Source: Niabella aurantiaca DSM 17617 (GTDB lineage: Bacteria; Bacteroidota; Bacteroidia; Chitinophagales; Chitinophagaceae). Taken from it: a stretch of 64,000 bases of DNA. A program made the position numbers and the translations under genes. Numbering within the stretch: position 1 is the stretch's first letter; every line of letters starts with the position of its first letter. The notes under the pieces are model-generated. The model did no database searches. It was not told where the DNA came from and saw only the letters and a list, made by a program, of their open reading frames with translations. This document shows positions 44,056-52,473 of this stretch, piece after piece. Where the stretch lies: NCBI RefSeq assembly GCF_000374125.1, contig NZ_KB893637.1, forward strand, positions 475,749 through 539,748. The letters run 5' to 3'.

Positions 44056-45746
44056 TCCTTTATCTTTTAAAAGTCATTGCCTGCAGCGGGTTGCTGTACG
44101 CCTTTTATTACGGCTTTTTGCAGAAGGAAAAAATGCTGTGGTTTAACCGGTTTTACTTGCTGGGAAGTATGCTGTTCTCATTTCTGATTCCACTGGCAGT
44201 AATCGAAGTCCGGCTGAAACCGGCGGTGCTGCAGCAGCCATCAGCAGGAGCCTTCATTCCTCCGGTACCGGAAAGCACCCCCTGGCCGGAGCTGCTGATG
44301 CAATGGTCTTTTGTAGCAGCAGGAGTGGTAAGTATGGTATTGCTGCTGCGTTTTGCCCTGCATTTATACCAGATAAGGCAGAAGATAAAGGGAAATGAGC
44401 AACGTGTTTTTGAAGGTGCAACGCTGGTATTGTCAGACGAGCCGGCAACACCGCATTCTTTTTTGAATTATATCTTTTTGAATAAGGCGGATTTCGATCA
44501 TCACAGGATCGATACCGCTATTCTTATACACGAGCTTGCGCATGCACGTCAAAAACATACCTGGGATATCGTGCTGGCAGAGTTTATCGGTGCGCTGCTG
44601 TGGTTCAATCCTTTTGTGTTGTTGTACCGGCGGGCCATCCGGCTCAATCACGAGTTCCTGGCAGACCAGGCGGCTGCCGGCGGGCAGGAACACCGGGTGG
44701 CCTATCAGCAGCTGCTGTTAAAAAGTATTTACGTAAATCAATCCATACCGCTTGCAAGCAGTTTCTATTTTTTAACCACAAAAAAAAGGTTACTTATGTT
44801 ACAGCAAGAAACAAATCGGTTCAGAACAGGTATTAAGGCGGTGATGGTCGCCCCGGTATTGGCCCTGCTTATTTTTATATTTGCGGAACGGGTGTACGCA
44901 CAGGAGCCGCCGCCACCGCCGCCCAAGGCACCAAAAGAACAAAAAATGCCGGGCGATATTAAAAGGCTTAGCGTGATTACACCCAAAGGAAAGGCGGTTG
45001 CCGTTTTAACGTACAAGAACGGGAAAACAGTAAAAGCAGATATCAGCAGCCGGGAAAAACAGGACGCATTTGAAAAAAAATACGGAGTAAAAATTCCGCC
45101 GCCACCACCACCGCCACCGCCGGCCAAAAAGGGACAGCCGGCAGGGGGTAAGGGAGCCAGTGCACGGGAAATGAAAACATACGTGGATTTTTATCAGACG
45201 GCCATGAAAGAGTCGGAAGATCAGAACAATGGCAACGGAGAGCATCTTCAGCAGCTCGTAAAGATCTATCTTAAAATGACGGAATCACAAAGGGCTACAG
45301 TCCCGGAATTGCCGCCACCGCCGCCGCCGGTACCTCCGGTTCCGGAAAAGAAGGCTCCGGCGCCTTTGACCCCGGTGAAGGAAGAACAGGGTATGGCAAA
45401 GGCGGAATATTCAGATGGCAAAGCCATTGCGGGGATCGGCCCGGAGGAGCGTGTTAAAGCTGCAGGAACAGTCATGAGCCGTGCGGAGATGGCGCCGCTC
45501 AAAATAAAAATCGGGCAGATCAACGAACCTGTGGAAGTAAGGAAAAAGAGCCCGGGGATTGTTAAACCTTTGGCTGCAAAAAAAGAGATGCGGGAATTGG
45601 GAGAAAGCCGGCCGGTAAAACCGGTTCGGGCAGTAAAGGAAATTCCCCAAGCGGCGGCCGTTAAAATAAAAACAGGCACCATTAAAGAAGCGCCTGCCAC
45701 AGCCCGGCCGGTAAAAGCAGATCCGAAAAGGTTAACGTTCGATTGA
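44052..45746 (+). CDS. BlaR1/M56-like membrane metallopeptidase with proline-rich tail
   Basis: 564 residues. Four membrane segments in the first ~300 residues (LKVIACSGLLYAFYYGFL, LLGSMLFSFLIPLAVIEV, WSFVAAGVVSMVLLLRFAL, and AVMVAPVLALLIFIFAERV). Zinc protease motif LIHELAHARQKHTWD (HExxH), then NHEFLADQAA with the third ligand. The remainder is not a penicillin-binding sensor: instead it has poly-proline runs (PPPPPP, PPPPPPPPP) and Lys/Ala-rich sequence. It presumably signals by cleaving the BlaI-type partner; the sensed stimulus is unclear. Confidence 0.85.
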   Translation: MILYLLKVIACSGLLYAFYYGFLQKEKMLWFNRFYLLGSMLFSFLIPLAVIEVRLKPAVLQQPSAGAFIPPVPESTPWPELLMQWSFVAAGVVSMVLLLRFALHLYQIRQKIKGNEQRVFEGATLVLSDEPATPHSFLNYIFLNKADFDHHRIDTAILIHELAHARQKHTWDIVLAEFIGALLWFNPFVLLYRRAIRLNHEFLADQAAAGGQEHRVAYQQLLLKSIYVNQSIPLASSFYFLTTKKRLLMLQQETNRFRTGIKAVMVAPVLALLIFIFAERVYAQEPPPPPPKAPKEQKMPGDIKRLSVITPKGKAVAVLTYKNGKTVKADISSREKQDAFEKKYGVKIPPPPPPPPPAKKGQPAGGKGASAREMKTYVDFYQTAMKESEDQNNGNGEHLQQLVKIYLKMTESQRATVPELPPPPPPVPPVPEKKAPAPLTPVKEEQGMAKAEYSDGKAIAGIGPEERVKAAGTVMSRAEMAPLKIKIGQINEPVEVRKKSPGIVKPLAAKKEMRELGESRPVKPVRAVKEIPQAAAVKIKTGTIKEAPATARPVKADPKRLTFD

Positions 45747-45913
45747 TCTGTTGCACAGGGGCCCGGGCACTGCTTGTTCAGAAGAAGCTGTCTTGTGTTC
45801 GTTGCTAATAATACAAATTATAATTTAGGCGGATACTTTCCCGTATAATGCGGGTGTGATAGCCGTTCGGGCCAATGGAATGGGGCTGCTGCGGATATCC
45901 GGTCGGTATAAGA

Positions 45914-45973
45914 AGCTGGCACCTTTTAATGGTTATACGGATGCTCCCGGATCGTTTTTAAACAGCTTCTAAG
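45914..45973 (+). repeat. MITE-like hairpin repeat, end fragment (copy C, 60 bp)
   Basis: Reads AGCTGGCACCTTTTAATGG, then GGATGCTCCCGGATCG, TTTTTAAACAGCTTCTAAG. It matches the left end of copy B in reverse and the right end of copy A. The rest of the element is missing. Confidence 0.75.
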
Positions 45974-45992
45974 AACAACGCTGCAGGCCATT

Positions 45993-46019
45993 AAAGAGGT
46001 TGATACGGCCTCTTTTTTT
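45993..46019 (+). terminator. terminator after blaR1-like gene
   Basis: Stem AAAGAGG/CCTCTTT with a following T run. Confidence 0.7.
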
Positions 46020-46483
46020 ATTGCCCGGTTTAGATACGGATATAATGATTGGTCATTTTATTTTTTGCGTCAAGCCGGCGTGTGTCATTTTTTAATAGAT
46101 GCCGTTTCGGTTGCCACTAAAGAGAATGTGTCAGTCCGTTTGGTATCATTATAATGTTGATACAGTTTTTTTGACACAACATTTTCCGGGCCGTTGCTAT
46201 TTATCCTCGCCATTTAACCGGCAAAAAGAAGCCGGTCCATGAGGTATGGAAGCCTCTTGCAACCCATAGACCACCAGCTGGCAGGATATACCCTCCCTGA
46301 TCCATAGGTTCTTCCTGCTGTTTAAATACATAGCGTTTTTAACAATTCTTTTGTATCGTCAGCACAAAATATTCTGGCTGCATCGCCGAAAGTATTAAAT
46401 AAATGATAAAGCTTTTACAGTGAATGCTCCTGGTGCAGCTATTGCTTATGATATAGGGTCTTACTCAATAAAATTCTTAAGTT

Positions 46484-47209
46484 ATGAAACAAAGTAAACT
46501 TGCTCTGAAATCCTTCCTGCTTGCAGCAGCCATTGCCGTGTCCGGTGCCGCCATGGCACAGGTGGATGTTGGCGTACGCGCGGGCGTTAATCTTTCTAAC
46601 CTTACTATAAAAGATGCCGATGGGAAAACGGTCGACGGCGCTAAACTGACCCCCGGTTTTCATGCGGGACTGACCTTTGATATTCCGGTTGCCGACGAAT
46701 TTTATGTTCAGCCCGGGGCGTTGTTCAGCATGAAAGGCGCAAAGCTGGAAAAAGATGCGCATGAGTATTTTAATTCGGACGCGTATGTCCCGGCAGCTTC
46801 GGGCGACTACACAAGACTGAACACCTATAACCTGGAAGTGCCCGTGAACTTTATTTTTAAACCCGCAGTGGGAGGCGGCAACCTGTTGATCGGGGCCGGT
46901 CCTTATTTTTCCTATGCATTGGGTGGAAAGTTTAAAAGGGTTACGGACAGCTATGGAACCGAAACCGGGAACCTGGAGTATGCCGGTGATTACAATGACT
47001 TCGGCGATGACCCGGATAAAATGACCTTTGGCAAGCGTGCCGATGTAGGAGCCAACCTGCTGTTTGGTTACGAATTTGCCAACCGCTTTTCGGTACAGCT
47101 GAATGGTCAGCTGGGACTGACGAACCTGGAGCCGAAATCCGACGGACGTAAGCCGGACGAAACTTTAAAGAACAACAATTTTGGTCTCTCCGTTGGTTAT
47201 AAGTTCTGA
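46484..47209 (+). CDS. PorT-like outer-membrane beta-barrel protein
   Basis: 241 residues with signal MKQSKLALKSFLLAAAIAVSG...AMAQ. Small barrel of the Bacteroidota PorT/outer-membrane beta-barrel type: VDVGVRAGVNLSNL, GFHAGLTFDIPVADEFYVQPGALF, LEVPVNFIFKPAVGGGNLLIGAGPYF, and terminal NNFGLSVGYKF ending in Phe. Function unknown. Preceded by a ~460-bp leader without a gene and followed by a terminator. Confidence 0.85.
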   Translation: MKQSKLALKSFLLAAAIAVSGAAMAQVDVGVRAGVNLSNLTIKDADGKTVDGAKLTPGFHAGLTFDIPVADEFYVQPGALFSMKGAKLEKDAHEYFNSDAYVPAASGDYTRLNTYNLEVPVNFIFKPAVGGGNLLIGAGPYFSYALGGKFKRVTDSYGTETGNLEYAGDYNDFGDDPDKMTFGKRADVGANLLFGYEFANRFSVQLNGQLGLTNLEPKSDGRKPDETLKNNNFGLSVGYKF

Positions 47210-47235
47210 TCAATCCATAGGATATAATGAGCGTT

Positions 47236-47260
47236 ACCGCCCCTGGGGCGGTTTTTTTTA
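47236..47260 (+). terminator. terminator of PorT-like gene
   Basis: Stem CCGCCCC/GGGGCGG (loop of 2) and eight T. Confidence 0.85.
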
Positions 47261-47593
47261 TGGTCATATCATACGCCGGCCTGTGTAATCGTGCATGATG
47301 ACCGGTGCGCTGATCCTCCGGACGCGTCATCCGGGCGTGCACCTTCATGGCCTGCTCCGGGGTGCTAAAAGGATCGACGCTCTGCTGCAGCTTTTTGATT
47401 GTAAAATGAACTTGACGCAGGTGCGATCGCTATCGGGACGGCAAGACAATGCCGGTTTTTGACGCCCTTTTTGGTGCCCGGTTTTGCTGTTTTAAGATAT
47501 TGTTAAAACCAAAGCAGAAGCATGACAGTACATGACGGTAGTCTGTTTTAAACGGAATATTTTTGACTTTTAATGATTGCTTAAAAAAGATTC
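47261..47593. other. region upstream of rhaT
   Basis: No gene seen. TATTTTTG at 47558-47565 is a -7-like element 29 bp before rhaT; a matching TTG at proper spacing is not apparent. Confidence 0.4.
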
Positions 47594-48685
47594 ATGAACG
47601 CATTATTAGGAGTTATATTCCATTTTATAGGAGGCTTCGCTTCGGGCAGCTTTTATATTCCCTATAAGAAAGTAAAGGGGTGGGCCTGGGAGTCTTACTG
47701 GCTGGTAGGCGGTGTTTTTTCCTGGCTGATCGTACCACCGCTTGCCGCATGGCTTACCATCCCCGATTTTTGGGAGATCATCAAAACCGCCGGCGGTGCC
47801 ACCGTAGGGTATGCCTATCTTTTCGGCCTCCTTTGGGGCATCGGCGGGCTTACATACGGGCTGGGGGTCCGCTACCTGGGCGTATCGCTGGGCAGCAGCA
47901 TCATCCTGGGGCTGTGTATGGTATTTGGTGCCCTGATCCCCGCTATTTATTACCAGCTGAATCCCGCAGATGGCAAAGATACCATCGGCCTGCTGTTCGA
48001 TACCAGCTGGGGAAAAGTGGTGATGCTGGGCTTGCTGGTCTGCATCATTGGTATCGTCGTTTCCGGTAAAGCCGGTGTGCGCAAGGAGAAGGAGCTCGCG
48101 GGGCAGGAGCATGATCATTTATCGGGAAAGGATGAATACAAATTTGGCCTGGGATTGCTGGTGGCGATCGTTTCCGGTGTGCTGAGCGCCTGCTTTAATT
48201 TTGGCATTGAGGCCGGTAAACCGATGGCGGATGCGGCCAATGCTTTGTGGAAGGCAGCGAACCCGGGGCAGGGGGAATTCCTTTACCAGAATAACGTATC
48301 CTATGTGGTGATCTTATGGGGCGGGCTGACCACTAACCTGATCTGGTGCCTGATCCTGAATGCGCGGAATAAGACCTTTGGTGACTATACCAATGCAAAA
48401 ACGCCGCTCTTATCCAATATTATCTTTTGCGCATTGGCCGGTACCACCTGGTTCCTGCAATTCTTCTTCTATGGTATGGGAGAAAGCAAGCTGGGCAACG
48501 GTCCCAGTTCCTGGATCCTGCACATGGCGTTCATTATTTTAATAGCCAATGTATGGGGGCTGGTATTGAAGGAATGGAAAGGTGTAAGCCGGAAAACCTT
48601 TACTACGGTAGTACTGGGGATCATCATCATCCTGGTATCGGTATTGCTGGTCGGATACGGGAACTCATTAAGAAAAGATATATAA
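47594..48685 (+). CDS. rhaT: L-rhamnose/H+ symporter (RhaT family)
   Basis: 363 residues, about ten membrane helices (NALLGVIFHFIGGFASGSFY, WLVGGVFSWLIVPPLAAW, YLGVSLGSSIILGLCMVFGALIP, and others). Matches RhaT, which brings L-rhamnose in with protons: VGYAYLFGLLWGIGGLTYGLGVRYLG and FFFYGMGESKLGNGPSSWIL. It opens the rhamnose gene set. The next gene starts 34 bp downstream. Confidence 0.93.
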   Translation: MNALLGVIFHFIGGFASGSFYIPYKKVKGWAWESYWLVGGVFSWLIVPPLAAWLTIPDFWEIIKTAGGATVGYAYLFGLLWGIGGLTYGLGVRYLGVSLGSSIILGLCMVFGALIPAIYYQLNPADGKDTIGLLFDTSWGKVVMLGLLVCIIGIVVSGKAGVRKEKELAGQEHDHLSGKDEYKFGLGLLVAIVSGVLSACFNFGIEAGKPMADAANALWKAANPGQGEFLYQNNVSYVVILWGGLTTNLIWCLILNARNKTFGDYTNAKTPLLSNIIFCALAGTTWFLQFFFYGMGESKLGNGPSSWILHMAFIILIANVWGLVLKEWKGVSRKTFTTVVLGIIIILVSVLLVGYGNSLRKDI

Positions 48686-48719
48686 AAGCATTAAGTAGTC
48701 GTAAAAAAGAATTCAGTTT

Positions 48720-50840
48720 ATGAGTGCAGAAACGAAAACGTTCAAACATGTAAGTTATTTATGGGATGAAGCCACTGCGGCCGCAATGGAAGGTGATGAA
48801 GTGGCATTGCTGATCTACCGTTCCAATTTATTGGGCGCAGATCTTCGCTTGACCAACTATGGAGGCGGGAACACCTCCTGTAAAGTAATGGCAAAGGACC
48901 CGCTTACCAACGAGGAAAAGGAAATTATGTATGTGAAAGGCAGCGGCGGCGACCTGGGCACACTGAAAAAGAGCGGGCTGGCAGCTCTGTACGTAGACCG
49001 CTTACGGAGCCTGAAGGCTATTTACAGGGGTATCGAACATGAGGATGAAATGGTAGAGCTGTTCAATCATTGTATCTATGACCTGGCATCCAAGGCTCCA
49101 TCGATCGATACGCCGTTGCATGGGTTCCTGCCGTTCAAACATATTGACCACCTGCATCCGGATGCGGCCATCGCCATTGCCGCAGCCAAAGACGGCAAAA
49201 AGATCACTGAAGAATTATTTGGCGGTACCATCGGCTGGGTACCCTGGCAAAAACCGGGGTTTGATCTGGGATTGCAGCTCAGACAATGTCTGGACGAAAA
49301 TCCGGGCATCCGTGGCATCATGCTGGGATCACACGGCCTGTTCACCTGGGGCGATACCGCTTATGAAAGCTACCTGAACACCCTGGAAGTGATCGAAAAA
49401 TGTGCGGAGTACATCGAGCAGCACCTGGGTAAAAATGGTCCCGTGTTTGGCGGGGAGAAAGTGGCTGCGTTGCCGGAGGCAGAGCGGTTGCAAAAAGCTG
49501 CAGCGCTGGCACCGGTATTGAGGGGCTTCTGCTCTTCACATACAAAAATGGTGGGCCACTTTACCGATGATGAGCGGGTACTGCAGTTCATCAATTCCAA
49601 TGACCTGGATCGGCTGGCGCCCCTGGGTACTTCCTGTCCGGATCATTTCCTGCGTACGAAGATCAGCCCGCTGGTATTGAACCTGTCACCGGATGAAGAT
49701 CTTGAGGCGGTAGCTACCGTTAAAGAAAAGATAGCGCCTTTGTTTGATGCGTACCGAAAAATGTATGCGGCCTATTATGAAACCTGCAGGCACCCCAACA
49801 GTCCGGCAATGCGCGACCCGAACCCGGTGGTGATCATTTATCCAGGGGTAGGGATGTTCACGTTCTCAAAAGATAAACAAACGGCCCGGGTTGCGGCGGA
49901 GTTTTATACGAATGCCATCAATGTAATGCGCGGATCCGAGGCAATTTCCGAATATACATCGCTGCCCCGGCAGGAGGCTTTCAATATTGAATACTGGCTG
50001 CTGGAAGAAGCAAAACTGCAGCGGATGCCCAAGCCCAAGCCCCTTAGCGGCCGGATCGCACTGATCACCGGCAGTGGCGGTGGTATTGGTAAGGCCATTG
50101 CCCGCAAATTTGCCGGGGAAGGCGCCTGTGTGGTGATCAATGATGTGAATGAGGAACGTGTAAAGGAGACCACGGCCGAATTCCGGAAGGATTTTGGCAG
50201 AGATGCGGCGGCGGCGGTGGTACTGGATGTTACCGCCGATGATTCGATAAAGACGGCCATCGATGCGGCTGTGCTGGCCTTTGGCGGCCTCGACATTGTA
50301 GTGAATAACGCCGGTATCAGTATCTCAAAATCCATAACCGACCATACCATTGAAGAATGGGACCGCTTGTATGATATTCTTGTAAAAGGGCAGTTTATGG
50401 TGTCCAAACAGGGCGTGGCCGTGATGCGCAAGCAGGACATCGGTGGCGATATCATCAATATCGTTTCCAAGAATTCGATCGTATCCGGCCCCAATAATGC
50501 CGGCTATGGATCGGCAAAAGCAGCCCAGGCGCACCTTTCAAGACTGCTGGCTGCAGAGCTGGGCGGGGATAAGATACGCGTGAACGCGGTGAACCCGGAT
50601 GCTGTGATCGCCAACTCCAATATATGGGCCGGCGGCTGGGCAGAGGGGCGCGCAAAAGCCTATGGCATTACTGTGGAAGAATTGCCGGCCTATTATGCCA
50701 AGCGCACCCTCATGAATGAAGTGATCCTTCCGGAGGATATAGCCAATGCCTGTTTTATATTTGTAAGCGGATTGCTGAACAAGTCTACCGGCAATGTGCT
50801 GAATGTAGATGGCGGAGTGGCGGCTGCATTTTTACGATAA
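48720..50840 (+). CDS. rhaD: bifunctional rhamnulose-1-phosphate aldolase / short-chain dehydrogenase
   Basis: 706 residues with two enzymes. Residues ~1-420 are a class II aldolase/adducin domain (LRLTNYGGGNTSCK, HGFLPFKHIDHLHPDAA with Zn His residues, GSHGLFTWGD) cleaving L-rhamnulose-1-phosphate to dihydroxyacetone phosphate and lactaldehyde. From ~440 an SDR domain follows: ITGSGGGIGKAIA, NNAGIS, catalytic YGSAKAA, likely oxidising lactaldehyde. A fused form well known in Bacteroidota and others. The symbol applies to the aldolase half. Confidence 0.93.
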   Translation: MSAETKTFKHVSYLWDEATAAAMEGDEVALLIYRSNLLGADLRLTNYGGGNTSCKVMAKDPLTNEEKEIMYVKGSGGDLGTLKKSGLAALYVDRLRSLKAIYRGIEHEDEMVELFNHCIYDLASKAPSIDTPLHGFLPFKHIDHLHPDAAIAIAAAKDGKKITEELFGGTIGWVPWQKPGFDLGLQLRQCLDENPGIRGIMLGSHGLFTWGDTAYESYLNTLEVIEKCAEYIEQHLGKNGPVFGGEKVAALPEAERLQKAAALAPVLRGFCSSHTKMVGHFTDDERVLQFINSNDLDRLAPLGTSCPDHFLRTKISPLVLNLSPDEDLEAVATVKEKIAPLFDAYRKMYAAYYETCRHPNSPAMRDPNPVVIIYPGVGMFTFSKDKQTARVAAEFYTNAINVMRGSEAISEYTSLPRQEAFNIEYWLLEEAKLQRMPKPKPLSGRIALITGSGGGIGKAIARKFAGEGACVVINDVNEERVKETTAEFRKDFGRDAAAAVVLDVTADDSIKTAIDAAVLAFGGLDIVVNNAGISISKSITDHTIEEWDRLYDILVKGQFMVSKQGVAVMRKQDIGGDIINIVSKNSIVSGPNNAGYGSAKAAQAHLSRLLAAELGGDKIRVNAVNPDAVIANSNIWAGGWAEGRAKAYGITVEELPAYYAKRTLMNEVILPEDIANACFIFVSGLLNKSTGNVLNVDGGVAAAFLR

Positions 50841-50868
50841 AAACGTCTTCATATAACAAGCAATACAA

Positions 50869-50904
50869 GAGTTGATGATTTTCTAATCGGTCAACTCGTT
50901 TTTT
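50869..50904 (+). terminator. hairpin with T run between rhaD and rhaI
   Basis: Stem GAGTTGA/TCAACTC with a 15-nt loop, then GTTTTTT. Could terminate or weaken read-through. Confidence 0.55.
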
Positions 50905-50924
50905 AAGATCTTTAAACGACGAAT

Positions 50925-50968
50925 GCATCACCACCTGCAACAAGGGTCGCACCGTATGGAGGTGATGC
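50925..50968 (+). promoter_or_regulatory. perfect 8-bp stem in rhaI leader
   Basis: GCATCACC (50925-50932) pairs with GGTGATGC (50961-50968), loop 28 nt, ending 30 bp before the rhaI ATG. May be a structured leader; no known riboswitch recognised. Confidence 0.35.
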
Positions 50969-50998
50969 GAACGTTCAAACCGATATAAAGTATTTTTT

Positions 50999-52273
50999 AT
51001 GCTATTAACAAAGAGCCAGATAGAGCAGCATAATGATGCATTGCTGACACAACATCAACGGAATTTTGAATGCCTCTCGGGCAACGTACCGGGGGTGGAA
51101 GCGGTATTGAAAAAGCTTACCGACTTTCAGGTGGCCATTCCTTCCTGGGCGCTGGGGAACGGAGGCACCCGGTTTGGGCGCTTTGCCGGAAAAGGCGAGC
51201 CATCCACGCTGGAGCAAAAGCTGGAGGATGTAGGACTGCTGCATCAGTTCAACCGGTCGAGCGGGGCCGTTTCCCTGCACATTCCGTGGGACATTCCGAA
51301 GGACGCCGGTGCGTTGAAGCAGCTGGCTGCAGCGCTGGATCTGCGGTTTGATGCGATGAACTCCAATACCTTCCAGGATCAGCCGGGCCAGGCGCATAGC
51401 TATAAATACGGCTCACTGCAGCATGTGGACAAGGCCGTACGCAAACAGGCGATCGATCATAATATAGAAGTGATCAGGTATGGTGAAGAACTGGGTTCGG
51501 AATCGCTGACCGTATGGCTGGCGGATGGCTCCTGCTTTCCCGGGCAGCTGAATTTTCGTAAGGCGTTTAATAACACATTGGAAAGCCTTGGAGAAATTTA
51601 TGCTGCTTTGCCCGAAGACTGGAAAGTATTTGTAGAGTATAAAGCATTTGAGCCCAATTTTTATTCCACTACGGTTGGAGACTGGGGGCAATCCTTCCTG
51701 TTTGCCAGCAAGCTGGGAGAAAAAGCGTATTCCCTTGTAGACCTGGGCCACCATCTGCCCAATGCCAATATTGAACAGATCGTGGCGCTGCTGCTGAATG
51801 AAAAGAAGCTGGGTGGGTTTCATTTTAACGACAGCAAGTACGGGGATGATGACCTCACCGTGGGCAGCATCAAGCCCTACCAGCTGTTCCTGATCTTTAA
51901 GGAGCTGGTAGAGGGCATGGATGCGCGGAATATGGATCATACCAAAGACCTCGGCTGGATGATCGATGCCAGCCACAATGTAAAAGATCCCCTCGAAGAT
52001 CTGTTGCAAAGTGTAGAGGCGATCAAGATTGCCTACGCCCAGGCATTGCTGGTAGACCCCGTAAAATTAAATGCAGCGCAGGAGGCCAATGATGTAACGC
52101 TGGCGCAGGAGATCCTGCAGGGTGCTTATCGTACGGATGTACGCCCCATCCTGGCAGAAGCCCGGTTACGGGCCGGTGCGGTACTGGACCCGGTCGGTCT
52201 GTTCCGTCAGCTGAAGGTGCGCGACCAGCTGGTAAAAGAGCGGGGAGCAAATACGGTAGCTACGGGGTTGTAG
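50999..52273 (+). CDS. rhaI: L-rhamnose isomerase (RhaI/P. stutzeri type TIM barrel)
   Basis: 424 residues. Converts L-rhamnose to L-rhamnulose. TIM-barrel metal isomerase: FVEYKAFEPNFYSTTVGDWGQ supplies a metal Glu, VDLGHHLPNANIEQ His ligand, GGFHFNDSKYGDDDLTVGS Asp ligands. The group differs from E. coli RhaA and usually accompanies fused RhaD. Third gene of the pathway, after a hairpin-containing leader. Confidence 0.93.
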   Translation: MLLTKSQIEQHNDALLTQHQRNFECLSGNVPGVEAVLKKLTDFQVAIPSWALGNGGTRFGRFAGKGEPSTLEQKLEDVGLLHQFNRSSGAVSLHIPWDIPKDAGALKQLAAALDLRFDAMNSNTFQDQPGQAHSYKYGSLQHVDKAVRKQAIDHNIEVIRYGEELGSESLTVWLADGSCFPGQLNFRKAFNNTLESLGEIYAALPEDWKVFVEYKAFEPNFYSTTVGDWGQSFLFASKLGEKAYSLVDLGHHLPNANIEQIVALLLNEKKLGGFHFNDSKYGDDDLTVGSIKPYQLFLIFKELVEGMDARNMDHTKDLGWMIDASHNVKDPLEDLLQSVEAIKIAYAQALLVDPVKLNAAQEANDVTLAQEILQGAYRTDVRPILAEARLRAGAVLDPVGLFRQLKVRDQLVKERGANTVATGL

Positions 52274-52369
52274 ACCGGAAAGGTTTGATGTTTAAGGTTT
52301 CCCGTTGGATCCGGCCCCGGTGCGCGAGGTGATTGTCTCAGATCTAAAAAGCTGTTGACTGATAACCGA

Positions 52370-52473
52370 ACCCAAGGGCTGATATCTAATATCCGGTATC
52401 TAACGTCCAGCATCCAGCATCTAATATCGAGCATCGAGCGTCTAATATCTAATATCTAACGTCTAACACACAA
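52370..52473. repeat. TCTAATATCTAACGTCTAA-type word repeat
   Basis: GATATCTAATATCCGGTATCTAACGTCC, AGCATCCAGCATCTAATATCGAGCATCGAGC, GTCTAATATCTAATATCTAACGTCTAAC: about ten variants of an 8-10 bp word directly before the kinase gene. The same word family is seen at 63757-63800. Confidence 0.7.

Larger units (their letters stand above)
45747..46483. other. 737-bp intergenic region
   Basis: No gene is seen. It holds the repeat end fragment (45914-45973), a terminator (45993-46019) and, near 46217-46260, hairpins ACCGGC/GCCGGT and GAGG/CCTC in the long leader of the PorT-like gene. No named RNA family is recognised. Confidence 0.5.

Noticed and set aside
43666..45746. Beta-lactamase resistance locus
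   Set aside because: Repressor and M56 protein are present but no beta-lactamase or PBP gene and no PBP-like sensor domain.
46217..46330. Riboswitch upstream of the PorT-like gene
   Set aside because: Hairpins exist but no known aptamer core is recognised, and the gene product gives no ligand hint.
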